DNA of 64,000 nucleotides from Azotobacter beijerinckii (GCF_900110885.1 NZ_FOFJ01000015.1:39629-103628); one strand, 5' to 3'. Counted from the stretch's first letter, positions 13,334-21,447 are shown. The notes: generated by a model from the letters alone, not told the origin. Translations and numbers: made by a program.

Positions 13334-13541
13334 GGGCGGGCTCCTCGGGTTCTGCGGGAATCTGCAGGTATACCCCAGGTACCGGCGCTTTTCATCCGCG
13401 GGCACGCTTCGTCCTGCCCTGCCGGTTACCGCCCGATAGCGGGGCGACTCGCCAGCTCGTCGCGAAATTCTTGGGGAAAAACGTTAGATTGCCCATCGAA
13501 GCAGCTTGCAAACTTTCGACTCACACCACCAGGCGGCGAGA

Positions 13542-13742
13542 ATGGCCAAGAAATTTCCCTTGAACCCCAAGCATCCCGAGCGAATCTGCTGGGGATGCGA
13601 CCGGTACTGTCCGGCGACTTCCCTGGCCTGCGGAAATGGCGCCGACCGGACGATGCACCCGGCCGAGATGCTCGGAGAGGACTGGTACATACTCGAAGAT
13701 GGGAGCATCGACGCGGTTGTGGAGACTCAAAAGCCGGCGTAG
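13542..13742 (+). CDS. DUF3079 small cysteine-rich protein
   Basis: A 66-residue protein with four cysteines, three of them in WGCDRYCPATSLACGNG, flanked by PLNPKHPERICWGC and HPAEMLGEDWY. This is the DUF3079 pattern common in pseudomonads. The cysteine arrangement suggests metal or Fe-S binding, but no function is established. It stands alone between divergent and convergent genes; the ATG at 13542 matches the family start better than the upstream in-frame ATG at 13506. Confidence 0.75.
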   Translation: MAKKFPLNPKHPERICWGCDRYCPATSLACGNGADRTMHPAEMLGEDWYILEDGSIDAVVETQKPA

Positions 13743-13878
13743 GACCCGCGTCGGCCCTGGGGCGGGGCCAGCCAGGCCGACATGCGGGCGTTCCGCTGCG
13801 CGAGCGTGAAGGCCTGGGCGATGGCAGGCCCAAGGAGAACCCCCGGATCGGCTTTCCAGGGGGGCCCCCATTGACGTG

Positions 13879-14325
13879 TTAAGCGCTGGCGGCCACTGCC
13901 TGACGGGCCAGCAATTGCCATTCGCTGCCCTTTTTCTTCCAGATCTGCAGGACTTTCAGGTTGACCCTGGCCGGGTCCTTGCCCTTGCCGTGCGTGTCGG
14001 CCACGAACGTATGGCGAACGATGGCGATGTCGTCGCCCACCACCTGCACGCTCTGGTCGCTGATGGCGATGGACGAGAAGTTGGAAGCGCCGGTCATCAG
14101 GTTATCGATCAGGCTTTCCTTGGTATCGACCTTGCCGCTGGAGTGGCCATAGCTCAGCTGCGGAGCGATCAGCGCCTCCAGCCGCTCTTTGTCCGGGTCG
14201 ACCATCACCACGCGCAACTGCTCCGCTGCCGCGTCGATGGCGGCGATTTCGTCGGCGGCACTGGCGGGGATTACAAGTGCCACCGAACAGAAGGTAGCGA
14301 CCAACAGCATTATTCTTTTTATCAT
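13879..14325 (-). CDS. Secreted SnoaL/DUF4440-like (NTF2-fold) protein
   Basis: A 148-residue protein with a signal peptide (MIKRIMLLVATFCSVALVIP, cleavage probably after ASA). The mature part has the NTF2-like pattern: a helical start (ADEIAAIDAAAEQLRVVMVD), DKERLEALIAPQLSYGHSSG, and paired strands ending VLQIWKKKGSEWQLLARQA. Such periplasmic DUF4440 proteins have no fixed function. The start at 14325 has GAAGG seven bases upstream; the frame extends 66 bases further upstream. Confidence 0.75.
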   Translation of the reverse strand: MIKRIMLLVATFCSVALVIPASAADEIAAIDAAAEQLRVVMVDPDKERLEALIAPQLSYGHSSGKVDTKESLIDNLMTGASNFSSIAISDQSVQVVGDDIAIVRHTFVADTHGKGKDPARVNLKVLQIWKKKGSEWQLLARQAVAASA

Positions 14326-14768
14326 CTTGGGGCCTTCATTCACGGGTTGGAAAACGGACTCGGAGCCATTCCTCATTATGAGGTAAGACATACTATCACT
14401 TCGGTGTGTGGCGTTGAAGTCAACCCGTAATATTGGAATCAGCGAGAAGGCATTTGTATTAAGTAAATGATTTATTTAGATATTATTATGTTTTCTGCGA
14501 CGGGAGTGTCCCTGTTGGGATTATTGTTATGTGATCACTTGTTACGGCAGGCGTCGATTCACTGGCAGAGCCCGGCGGTATGCCCTGATGGTGGACACCT
14601 CGTTAAGCGATACCCTGCCACAGGGTGAGCCAAGGCAGGCAAGCCGGCCCGATGAAGCAACCCGTGCCCGCCACTGCCAGGCCTGCCTGGGCGAAGCGCG
14701 GGGCCAGGCCTGGCGGATCGAACTGGTCCGGCAGGCGCGGACAGGGTTTCAGGTACTCATCCGGCCGT
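14326..14768. other. AT-rich intergenic stretch
   Basis: No convincing gene is seen. The part from about 14400 to 14545 is strikingly AT-rich for this chromosome, with runs such as TGATTTATTTAGATATTATT. It lies upstream of the leftward SnoaL-like gene and probably holds its promoter. A plus-strand open frame at 14531-14791 has the arginine-rich look of a shadow frame. Confidence 0.5.
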
Positions 14769-15071
14769 TCAGTCGTCCCGCTTGTCCTTGAGGACCTGAC
14801 CGCTGGCGGCATCCAGATGCACGTCCCACTTCGCGCCTTGGGCGTCGCGCAGCTCGACCTGGTAGATGTAGCGGCCGTATTCCTCTTCCAGCTCGGTTTC
14901 CCGGACGGTCGCGCCGGGGTGCTTGGCTTGTGCCGTGGCGTTGAGCGTCTCGAACGGCTGGATGGTACCGGCCTTGAGCAACTGCACGGCTTGGTCCGGG
15001 CCGAGGTCGTGGGCCTGGGCCAGGCTGGCGGTGAGCAGGGCGCTGGCGAACAGGGCGGTGAGGGTTTTCAT
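14769..15071 (-). CDS. Secreted PepSY-domain protein
   Basis: A 100-residue exported protein. The signal peptide is residues 1-20 (cleavage after AQA), followed by one PepSY domain: DQAVQLLKAGTIQPFETLNA, then YGRYIYQVELRDAQGAKWDV and HLDAASGQVLKDKRDD. PepSY domains occur in periplasmic regulators of proteases and in small proteins near two-component systems. No such system is adjacent, so the role is open. Confidence 0.85.
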   Translation of the reverse strand: MKTLTALFASALLTASLAQAHDLGPDQAVQLLKAGTIQPFETLNATAQAKHPGATVRETELEEEYGRYIYQVELRDAQGAKWDVHLDAASGQVLKDKRDD

Positions 15072-15415
15072 CGTGGCTCTCCAGGGAGTCGTCGGCTTTC
15101 GATGGGCGTCACCCTAGCCTGGGCGACTTAAACCAAGCTGAATCGGCCGGTGCGTCTTGCTTGATGGGGGCGCTATTGCAGGCGGCAAGGCGATGACCGA
15201 CCATAGGGCCGCCATCTATCCCTATCCCATCCCGGAGGCCATGTCCGAGTGGGGTGTCACGAAAATGCCGCCGCAGAGGCGGCGGACCGTCGCGCGAGCG
15301 ACTGGGCGCGGCGCCGCCCATGCCCGGCCCGCGATCATCCTGCCCATTCCGGCTACCCGTCCGGCCCTTGTGTCGCCGGGCGGCGCCGGCATCCCGAGTC
15401 GAGAGGTTTCACCCG
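15072..15415. other. Intergenic region between divergent secreted-protein genes
   Basis: This holds the promoters of the leftward PepSY gene and the rightward DUF2780 gene. No clear -10/-35 pair was identified. A GC-rich hairpin (GCCGCC-GCAGA-GGCGGC, 15267-15283) is present; on the minus strand it is followed by ATTTTC and might be a weak terminator. Confidence 0.4.
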
Positions 15416-16150
15416 ATGAAAGCGTCCCCTTCCATTGCCCTGGTCGCCCTGCTGAGTCTGGCGAGCGTCCCGGCCTTTGCCTTCGACCTGAACGCCGCCG
15501 CCCAGGCGGTTTCCACCCTCAAGGGCGAGCAGACCGGCGCGGTGGCTGCCAACGACAAGAGTGCGCAGGTCCTCGGGCTGGTACAGGCCCTGAGCGCGCT
15601 GCCCGTCACCCCGCTGCAGATGCTGGGCGGCACCGGGGCCCTGCTGGGGCTGGCGCAAAGCCAGCTCAAGGGCAGCGACTATGCGCAGCTGGCCGAGTCG
15701 GTTCCCGGCATCGAACACCTCACCGGCAACAATGCGCTGGACCAGCTTGGCACCCTCGGCGGCTTGGGTGCGCTGGGTGGTAGTCTCGGCGGACTCGGCG
15801 GTGGTCTGGGGGGCCTGCTCGGCAAGTCCGCCCAGCCGACGGCCGAGCAGTCCGCCGCACTGGAGCAGACCGGCGAGCTGCTGGGTAATGTCCAGAACAT
15901 GCAGGACGTCAACCAGGCCTTCTCCTCCCTGGGCATGGACGCCAGCCTGACCGGCCAGTTCGCGCCGATCCTGCTGCAGTTCCTCGGCAACCAGGGGGTG
16001 GCCGGTCCGCTGATGCAGAGCCTGGCCGGCGTCTGGGGCGTGGGCGGCTCCGCTGTCGTACCCGGCACCGCCAGTGGCAGTGGCGTCGGAACTGGCAGCG
16101 GCTCCGTTCCGGCCACCACCGTCGGCACCGGCACTGCTGCCGGCTCCTGA
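15416..16150 (+). CDS. Secreted DUF2780 (VcgC/VcgE) family protein
   Basis: A 244-residue exported protein. The signal peptide is about 22 residues (MKASPSIALVALLSLASVPA, cleavage near AFA). Residues about 25-100 and 150-205 resemble the DUF2780 family. A glycine/leucine repeat region lies between them (residues about 110-138). The last about 25 residues form a Gly-Ser-Thr tail. The ATG has GAGAGG nine bases upstream. Function is unknown. Confidence 0.75.
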   Translation: MKASPSIALVALLSLASVPAFAFDLNAAAQAVSTLKGEQTGAVAANDKSAQVLGLVQALSALPVTPLQMLGGTGALLGLAQSQLKGSDYAQLAESVPGIEHLTGNNALDQLGTLGGLGALGGSLGGLGGGLGGLLGKSAQPTAEQSAALEQTGELLGNVQNMQDVNQAFSSLGMDASLTGQFAPILLQFLGNQGVAGPLMQSLAGVWGVGGSAVVPGTASGSGVGTGSGSVPATTVGTGTAAGS

Positions 16151-16337
16151 TCCGCGCAGGGCGGGCGTGGCTGCTCCGGTCGGCGACCTCGTCCGCCTGT
16201 CGCCGGCGAGGGGACGAGCGTAGCGCCATTGCTCCGGGCGACGTCGAAGGCTCTGGTTTGGGGACGGATGCTGGTCTCGAAACCGCCGTCGTCGACGCCG
16301 AGGGTGTGTGATCCCTCTTCCTTTCAGGCCGTTCCGA

Positions 16338-18077
16338 ATGAACAGAGAGCGTTCTCGAGCGCTGCTGCGCGTACCCTGTCCCGACCATCCCGGGCTGAGC
16401 TTCTGCCAGGCCACTCCGTGGGCGCTGGAGCGCTGGATCGCCGAGTTGCCCAAGGCCAATCTGGGGGCCTGCGCACAGCGCCTCTACCAGGGGCTGCTCG
16501 AACTCGTCAGGCTGCAGACCTCGGCGGAAAATCGCCTGCACCTGCTCGAACTGCTGCGCCCGGAGGTCCGTTTCGTCTGCAAGCATCTGGAGCGGCGCTT
16601 TCTCCACCCGGGCAGCGTTCCCGACGAGCGGTTGGGCAAGGTGGCGAACCTCTGTCAGGCGCTGAACTATCAATTGGCCATCGGTTACCAGCAGGTCGTC
16701 GCTTTGGCGGCGCCGGACCCGGCGGAGCAGGCCGCCCGACAGGTGCAGGCAACGGCCATTCAGCGGGCGCTGCAGGCCCTCCACGACATGCTGATCCGCA
16801 CCAAGCGGCTCCATCGTCCGCCGCGTCCGGGGCTGTGGCTGGAAATGCACAGCCTGTACCGGACCGCCCGGGATCGGGAGCTCCTGCGCCTGCCGGTGGA
16901 TGACCGGCCGACGGCCCACCCTGTCCCGGCGACGATCGAGCGGAGCTATGCGGCGAGCCTGCTGCTGGGCACTGCCCGCTGCAACCAGATGAGCCGGCTG
17001 GATATCACCCGGCTGTCCAGGGCGCTGGAGTCCTGGAGTGCCCTGGTTCGCCTGCAGGAGGAGGCCGGCGCCTGCCCGCTGCTGGTCGACCTGGCCCGGG
17101 ACCGCCCGCCGCGTTACCGACGCCTGTGCGACCCCGACGCAATGCGCGTGCCGCTCGGCATCGATCCCGGCGCGCTGCTCGGCGTTCTGGAGATCTATCT
17201 GCAGGAGGAGAAGGATGCCCGGCATTCCCTGCCGCCGCCACCGGGCGGCCTCGGCATGGAGCTGCTCGAACACCTCTACCGTGCCTGGGGCGATCTTGCC
17301 CAGCGCGCCGGTCCGCGCGCGCTGGGCGATGGCCGGCTGGCGGTGGTCCTCGGCCTGGGGGCCGTCCACTACCACCTGGCGGACCGGCGGCCGTTCGACG
17401 AAGTGCTCCAGCGTCCGCGGGACTCCTGCCAGGTTCGTTTCCAGGCGAACCGGGGCGATCTGGAGGATGTCTGGAACCGGGCTGTCGGGGTCCGCTCGCT
17501 GGCCCGGCAGGAGAGGGCACCGGACCTCGAGGCGATCCGCTTCGAGCGCCCGGCGACGGGGCGGCCTGCATCCTCGGGCGAGCCGGCGGGAGAGGAGCCT
17601 TACCCGGTTTTCGCCCTGTCCATCGTCGACCGGAGTCCGGGCGGCTACGGCCTGCTCTGGCCGGATGCCCCGGCCAGCCTACTGCAGGCCGGCGAACTGA
17701 TCGGCGTGCTGCCGGCCTCCGGGCAGGGCTGGGCGGTGGGTGTGGTTCGCTGGGTCAGGCAGGGCCGCAACGGTGCGCACCTGGGGATCGAACTGATCGC
17801 CGAGCGCGCCGAATCCTGCGGGGTGCGGCTGGTCGACGGGGCGCCGCCGAACGGCCAGTACCTGCGCGCCTTGCTGCTTTCGGCCAGCGAGGCGTGCCCC
17901 GCCAGCCTGATCACTGCCGGTATCCCGTTTCGGGAAGACAGCCGGGTGTGGATCAATCAGGGCGGCGAAGAGCGGCTTGCCGTTCTGACGCAGCGGCTTG
18001 CCGCTGCGGGTCGTTTCAGCCGCTTCGAGTACCACCTGTCCGGGCAGGGCGGGGCCGGCGGCTGGACGCTCCTGTAG
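16338..18077 (+). CDS. Large cytoplasmic protein with PilZ-like C-terminal region
   Basis: A 579-residue protein. The first about 400 residues are predicted helical (for example LPKANLGACAQRLYQGLLEL) and resemble uncharacterised pseudomonad proteins. The C-terminal part from about residue 415 has PilZ-like features: IVDRSPGGYGLLW (the DxSxxG motif), then GVVRWVR and AHLGIELI. This would suggest a cyclic-di-GMP-responsive protein. A canonical RxxxR motif is not obvious before DxSxxG, so ligand binding is uncertain. The start at 16338 is chosen on protein pattern; no good ribosome site is visible. Confidence 0.6.
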   Translation: MNRERSRALLRVPCPDHPGLSFCQATPWALERWIAELPKANLGACAQRLYQGLLELVRLQTSAENRLHLLELLRPEVRFVCKHLERRFLHPGSVPDERLGKVANLCQALNYQLAIGYQQVVALAAPDPAEQAARQVQATAIQRALQALHDMLIRTKRLHRPPRPGLWLEMHSLYRTARDRELLRLPVDDRPTAHPVPATIERSYAASLLLGTARCNQMSRLDITRLSRALESWSALVRLQEEAGACPLLVDLARDRPPRYRRLCDPDAMRVPLGIDPGALLGVLEIYLQEEKDARHSLPPPPGGLGMELLEHLYRAWGDLAQRAGPRALGDGRLAVVLGLGAVHYHLADRRPFDEVLQRPRDSCQVRFQANRGDLEDVWNRAVGVRSLARQERAPDLEAIRFERPATGRPASSGEPAGEEPYPVFALSIVDRSPGGYGLLWPDAPASLLQAGELIGVLPASGQGWAVGVVRWVRQGRNGAHLGIELIAERAESCGVRLVDGAPPNGQYLRALLLSASEACPASLITAGIPFREDSRVWINQGGEERLAVLTQRLAAAGRFSRFEYHLSGQGGAGGWTLL

Positions 18078-18092
18078 CGGCCGCCCGATGGA

Positions 18093-18692
18093 TCAGCCCT
18101 CGCTCTGCCGCGGCGCGTCCTGGGCGAAGCGCCAGTTCTCGAACTCCTTGGGAAAGACCATGCCGGCGTCGCCGCGCGGCCCGTTGAAGACTTGGCGCAG
18201 ACGCGGCGCACCCAGTTTGCCGCTGGGGTCGAGTTCCTCCACCTTGTCCAGCGCCTCCAGGGATTCGGCCTCGCGGCCCAGGCGGGCCAGGTTGTAGGCG
18301 TAGGCGGTGAGGGATTGCAGCCAGAGGCGGGTGAAGACGTGCCAGTGAGCGAAGTCGGCCATCTCGGCGCGGACCTCGCGCCAGTCCGCCGGCAGGCCGA
18401 GACGCAGCGACAGCCACTCGATGCAGGCCAGCGCCCAGTGGGCGGCTTCCAGGGAGCGCCGCCGGTAGAAATAGAAGCGGTAGGCGACGATGCGTACGCC
18501 CAGGGTGTCGGGGGCCTGGTCGATGATGTCCCGGACCAGCGTCTCGGCCTTCTCCGACTCGTTCCAGTGGGCGAAGACGTCCTTGAGCTTGGCGTGGGTG
18601 TCCGGCGGCAGGTGGCTGGCGTGATGGGGCTCCAGGCGGTAGATGCGGGCGCCGGCCGGTGGTCGTTCGGAGTGCGGGGTGGATTCGGGCAT
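18093..18692 (-). CDS. Helical protein of unknown function, divergent from the VnfA-like operon
   Basis: A 199-residue soluble protein, not recognised. Residues about 30-165 are helix-rich with TPR-like spacing (KLKDVFAHWNESEKAETLVR, ALACIEWLSLRLGLPADWRE, SLTAYAYNLARLGREAESLE), then a short tail (GMVFPKEFENWRFAQDAP). The ATG at 18692 has GGAAGA eight bases upstream. A -24/-12 promoter candidate ends about 27 bases before it. It is divergent from the PhnD-like/VnfA-like operon and shares its upstream region, so the same activator may control it. Confidence 0.7.
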   Translation of the reverse strand: MPESTPHSERPPAGARIYRLEPHHASHLPPDTHAKLKDVFAHWNESEKAETLVRDIIDQAPDTLGVRIVAYRFYFYRRRSLEAAHWALACIEWLSLRLGLPADWREVRAEMADFAHWHVFTRLWLQSLTAYAYNLARLGREAESLEALDKVEELDPSGKLGAPRLRQVFNGPRGDAGMVFPKEFENWRFAQDAPRQSEG

Positions 18693-18729
18693 GGCGGGGT
18701 TCTTCCGGGCAGAGGGATGGAGCGCCCCT

Positions 18730-18745
18730 CGCAAGATCGGCGCCA
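18730..18745 (-). promoter_or_regulatory. Candidate sigma54 (-24/-12) promoter, leftward
   Basis: The minus strand reads TGGCGCCGATCTTGCG, with GG and GC separated by exactly ten bases, against the consensus TGGCACGNNNNTTGCW. The predicted start of transcription is near 18719, 27 bases before the ATG of the helical-protein gene. The two GTAC-N6-GTGC sites lie at about -122 and -154. Confidence 0.5.
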
Positions 18746-18782
18746 GCCGTTCCCCGCGAAGCGGGCGGGCCCGTGCGACGCT

Positions 18783-18798
18783 GCCTGCCGAGGCAGGC
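18783..18798. repeat. Short palindrome in the divergent control region
   Basis: GCCTGCC and GGCAGGC are separated by GA. It lies between the leftward sigma54 promoter candidate and the first GTAC-N6-GTGC site. It could be an operator for another factor, or chance in GC-rich DNA. Confidence 0.3.
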
Positions 18799-18834
18799 GG
18801 GGAGGCGCCACCGGTGCGCGAACGCCGCACGGGC

Positions 18835-18848
18835 GTACGGAAATGTGC
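18835..18848. promoter_or_regulatory. Candidate VnfA-type upstream activator site 1
   Basis: GTAC-GGAAAT-GTGC. The known VnfA operator is described as GTAC-N6-GTAC, so seven of eight specified bases match. The centre is about -108 relative to the rightward sigma54 promoter and about -122 relative to the leftward one. Confidence 0.55.
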
Positions 18849-18866
18849 ACCGGCCCCGGCGATTTA

Positions 18867-18880
18867 GTACGCGATCGTGC
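18867..18880. promoter_or_regulatory. Candidate VnfA-type upstream activator site 2
   Basis: GTAC-GCGATC-GTGC, the same seven of eight pattern as site 1. Its centre is 32 bp from that of site 1, about three helical turns, so both would lie on the same DNA face. The centre is about -76 for the rightward promoter. Confidence 0.55.
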
Positions 18881-18923
18881 GCCTGGCGCCGGCGGAGTCG
18901 GTATTTCCGGGCGTCGGGCTGCA

Positions 18924-18939
18924 TGGAACGGAGCTTGCT
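18924..18939 (+). promoter_or_regulatory. Sigma54 (-24/-12) promoter of the PhnD-like/VnfA-like operon
   Basis: TGGAACGGAGCTTGCT matches TGGCACGNNNNTTGCW at every specified base except one. GG and GC are separated by ten bases as required. Transcription should start near 18950, about 30 bases before the first in-frame ATG of the PhnD-like gene. Confidence 0.7.
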
Positions 18940-18979
18940 GTATCTCCGTTCGGGTGCCGCCCTGCCGGCGGCGCGACGA

Positions 18980-19891
18980 ATGCCCGGAGACACTCTTCTG
19001 CCCGTCATGAAAGCCATCAGATGCGGACTGCTGCCCGGCGAATCCCGGGCGGTGGTGGAACGACTCAACGAACCCCTGCGGGTCTACCTGGAGCGCTGCC
19101 TGGGCCGGCCGGTGAAGCTGCTGGTCGGCGGCAGCTACGTGGCCACCGGCGAGGCGCTGCGCCGGGGGCAGCTCGATCTGGCCTACCTGGGGCCGGTGAC
19201 CTACATCCTGCAGAGCCGCCACGCCGGCCTGGAGCCCTTCGCCCGGCCGACCCACGGGGGCAGCCGGGGACCCACTTTCCAGGCGGCGATCATCGTGCCC
19301 GCCGACAGCCGGGTGGAGCGCCTCGAACAGCTGCGCGGCGGCGAGATCGCGATGGGCGACCTGGCCTCCACCTCCGGCGCCTGGGTGCCCCGGCACATGC
19401 TGCTGGCGGCGGGCCTTTCCGCCGACCAGGACTATGTGCGGCGCAGCCTCGGCGCCCACGACCAGGTGGCCGCGGCGGTGGCGGCCGGCCGGACGACGGC
19501 CGGAGGGCTGTCCCTGACGATCCTCCGCCGCCTGCTCGCCGAAGGGCGGCTGGACGGCCGTGCCGTGCGCATCCTCGCCGAGTCGCCGCCGATCCCCGAA
19601 TACCTCTGGACCTTCCGCGAGGGACTGCCCGCCGAGTTGCGCGAAGCCCTGCGCCAGGCCTTCGTCGAGCTGCGCGAGCCGAGGGCCCTCGACGCCTACG
19701 CGGCACAGGCCTTCATTCCCGCGGTGGACGCCGATGTCGACCGGGTCCGCCACTGGATGGAGGAGATCCTCCAGGCCCGCCTGCACGCCCGCGGGCTGGA
19801 GGCTGCCGGCGAGTCCGGGGCGGCGCCCGCCGCGCGGGGCCAGGTGCTTTCCTGGCGGCGTCCGCGCGGGCAGGCCGGAGCGCGCTCGTGA
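18980..19891 (+). CDS. PhnD-like substrate-binding protein without signal peptide
   Basis: About 303 residues, of the PhnD/SsuA/transferrin periplasmic-binding family. Family motifs are LRRGQLDLAYLGPVTYILQS (residues about 61-80) and DLASTSGAWVPRHMLLAAG (about 128-146). Relatives bind phosphonate, phosphite or similar oxyanions. No signal peptide follows the predicted transcription start, so it should be cytoplasmic. ATGs at 18980 and 19007 are both possible; the first is given, and neither has a strong ribosome site. The stop lies 50 bases before the VnfA-like start at 19942, and would overlap an alternative GTG at 19888. No transporter genes are adjacent. Confidence 0.8.
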   Translation: MPGDTLLPVMKAIRCGLLPGESRAVVERLNEPLRVYLERCLGRPVKLLVGGSYVATGEALRRGQLDLAYLGPVTYILQSRHAGLEPFARPTHGGSRGPTFQAAIIVPADSRVERLEQLRGGEIAMGDLASTSGAWVPRHMLLAAGLSADQDYVRRSLGAHDQVAAAVAAGRTTAGGLSLTILRRLLAEGRLDGRAVRILAESPPIPEYLWTFREGLPAELREALRQAFVELREPRALDAYAAQAFIPAVDADVDRVRHWMEEILQARLHARGLEAAGESGAAPAARGQVLSWRRPRGQAGARS

Positions 19892-19941
19892 ACCGCCGTT
19901 CCCAGACGTTGCCGGCCGTGCTCGCCGGCGTGGAGGTTGCG

Positions 19942-21447
19942 ATGCAGGACAAACCCTGCGAGTGGGACATGGGGGAGTGTCGCACCGAGCTGCTGCCGTT
20001 GCTCGGCGAGCTGGGCCGTATCGCTACCGAGGGCGGCGATCTGGCCGGCATCCTGCAGGTCCTGGTGGAGCTGATGCAGCGCCATCTGAAGGTGACGCGG
20101 GGCCTGGTCAGCCTGCGCGATCCCGAGTCCGGGCGGATCTTCATCCAGCAGGGCTGCGGTCTGACGGAAGAGGAACAGGCCTCGGGCAGCCTCGCCCGCG
20201 GCGAGGGCATCGTCGCCCAGGTGGTGGACAGCGGCCGGGCGGTGGTGGTGCCCGGGGAGGCGGGCGGGCAGTCCTTTCTCTGCGTGCCGATCCGCCGCGA
20301 CCGCAAGGTGCTCGGCGCCATCGTCGCCGAACGGTATTACGCCAACCGGCAGATGCTCGAACTGGATGCGGAGATCCTCGCCATCCTCGCCGCCACCACC
20401 GCCCAGGCGGTGGAACTGCACCTCCAGGAGCACGTCCGCAAGGCGGCCCTGGAGGACGAGAACCGCCGCCTGCGCTCGGCCCTGCAGAACCGCTTCAAGC
20501 CCAGCAACATCATCGGCAACTCGCGGCCCCTGCAGGAGGTCTACGCGCTGATCGAGAAGGTCACCCGCTCGCGGACCACGGTGCTGATCCTCGGCGAGAA
20601 CGGCGTCGGCAAGGAGCTGGTGGCCAGCGCCATCCACTACAACAGCAGCAACGCCGACGGCCCTTTCGTCAAGTTCAACTGCGCTGCCCTGCCGGAGAGC
20701 GTCATCGAGAGCGAGCTGTTCGGCCACGAGCGCGGCGCTTTCACCGGCGCGGCGAGCCAGCGGCGCGGGCGCTTCGAGGCGGCGGACGGCGGCACCATCT
20801 TCCTCGACGAGGTCGGCGAGCTGTCCCTGGCCATGCAGGCCAAGCTGCTGCGGGTGCTCCAGGAAAAGAGCTTCGAGCGGGTCGGCGGCAACCTCACCCA
20901 TCAGGTCGACCTGCGCATCCTCGCCGCCACCAACCGCGACCTGCGGGCCATGGTCGAGCAGGGGCGTTTTCGCGAGGACCTCTACTACCGGCTCAACGTC
21001 TTCCCGATCACCGTGCCGCCGCTGCGCGAGCGCGGCGCCGACATCGCCACCCTGGCGGAGCATTTCGTCGCGCGTTTTTCCAGCGAGATGGGCATCGACG
21101 TGGAGCGGATCGCCACGCCGGCGCTGAGCATGCTGATGTGCTACCACTGGCCGGGCAACGTGCGCGAACTGGAGAACGTCATCGAGCGGGCGGTGATCCT
21201 CTCCGAGGGCGGGACCATCGACGAGCGGCATCTGCCGCCGTCCCTGCAGATCCCCGCGGCATCCGAGAGCACCGCCGGCGGCATCCTCGACGTGCGTCTC
21301 GGCCAGGCCGAGTACGACCTGATCGTCGAGGCCCTCAGACTGCATAAGGGCAACATGACCGAAGCCGCCACCCACCTAGGCCTGACCCGACGCATCCTCG
21401 GCCTGCGCATGGCCCGGCACACCCTGAACTACAAGGACTTTCGCTGA
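19942..21447 (+). CDS. VnfA/AnfA-type sigma54-dependent transcriptional activator (paralogue)
   Basis: A 501-residue bacterial enhancer-binding protein. Domains are an N-terminal cysteine motif (CEWDMGEC, residues 6-13), a GAF domain (about 25-165), a linker (FKPSNIIGNS), an AAA+ domain with Walker A GENGVGKE near 218, GAFTGA near 265 and Walker B TIFLDEVGE, and a C-terminal Fis-type helix-turn-helix (GNMTEAATHLGLTRRILGLR). The whole resembles VnfA of Azotobacter, including the DNA-binding end. From memory VnfA has three N-terminal cysteines for an Fe-S cluster; here the middle one is tryptophan. The ATG at 19942 has TGGAGG five bases upstream; a GTG at 19888 overlaps the PhnD-like stop. Confidence 0.88.
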   Translation: MQDKPCEWDMGECRTELLPLLGELGRIATEGGDLAGILQVLVELMQRHLKVTRGLVSLRDPESGRIFIQQGCGLTEEEQASGSLARGEGIVAQVVDSGRAVVVPGEAGGQSFLCVPIRRDRKVLGAIVAERYYANRQMLELDAEILAILAATTAQAVELHLQEHVRKAALEDENRRLRSALQNRFKPSNIIGNSRPLQEVYALIEKVTRSRTTVLILGENGVGKELVASAIHYNSSNADGPFVKFNCAALPESVIESELFGHERGAFTGAASQRRGRFEAADGGTIFLDEVGELSLAMQAKLLRVLQEKSFERVGGNLTHQVDLRILAATNRDLRAMVEQGRFREDLYYRLNVFPITVPPLRERGADIATLAEHFVARFSSEMGIDVERIATPALSMLMCYHWPGNVRELENVIERAVILSEGGTIDERHLPPSLQIPAASESTAGGILDVRLGQAEYDLIVEALRLHKGNMTEAATHLGLTRRILGLRMARHTLNYKDFR

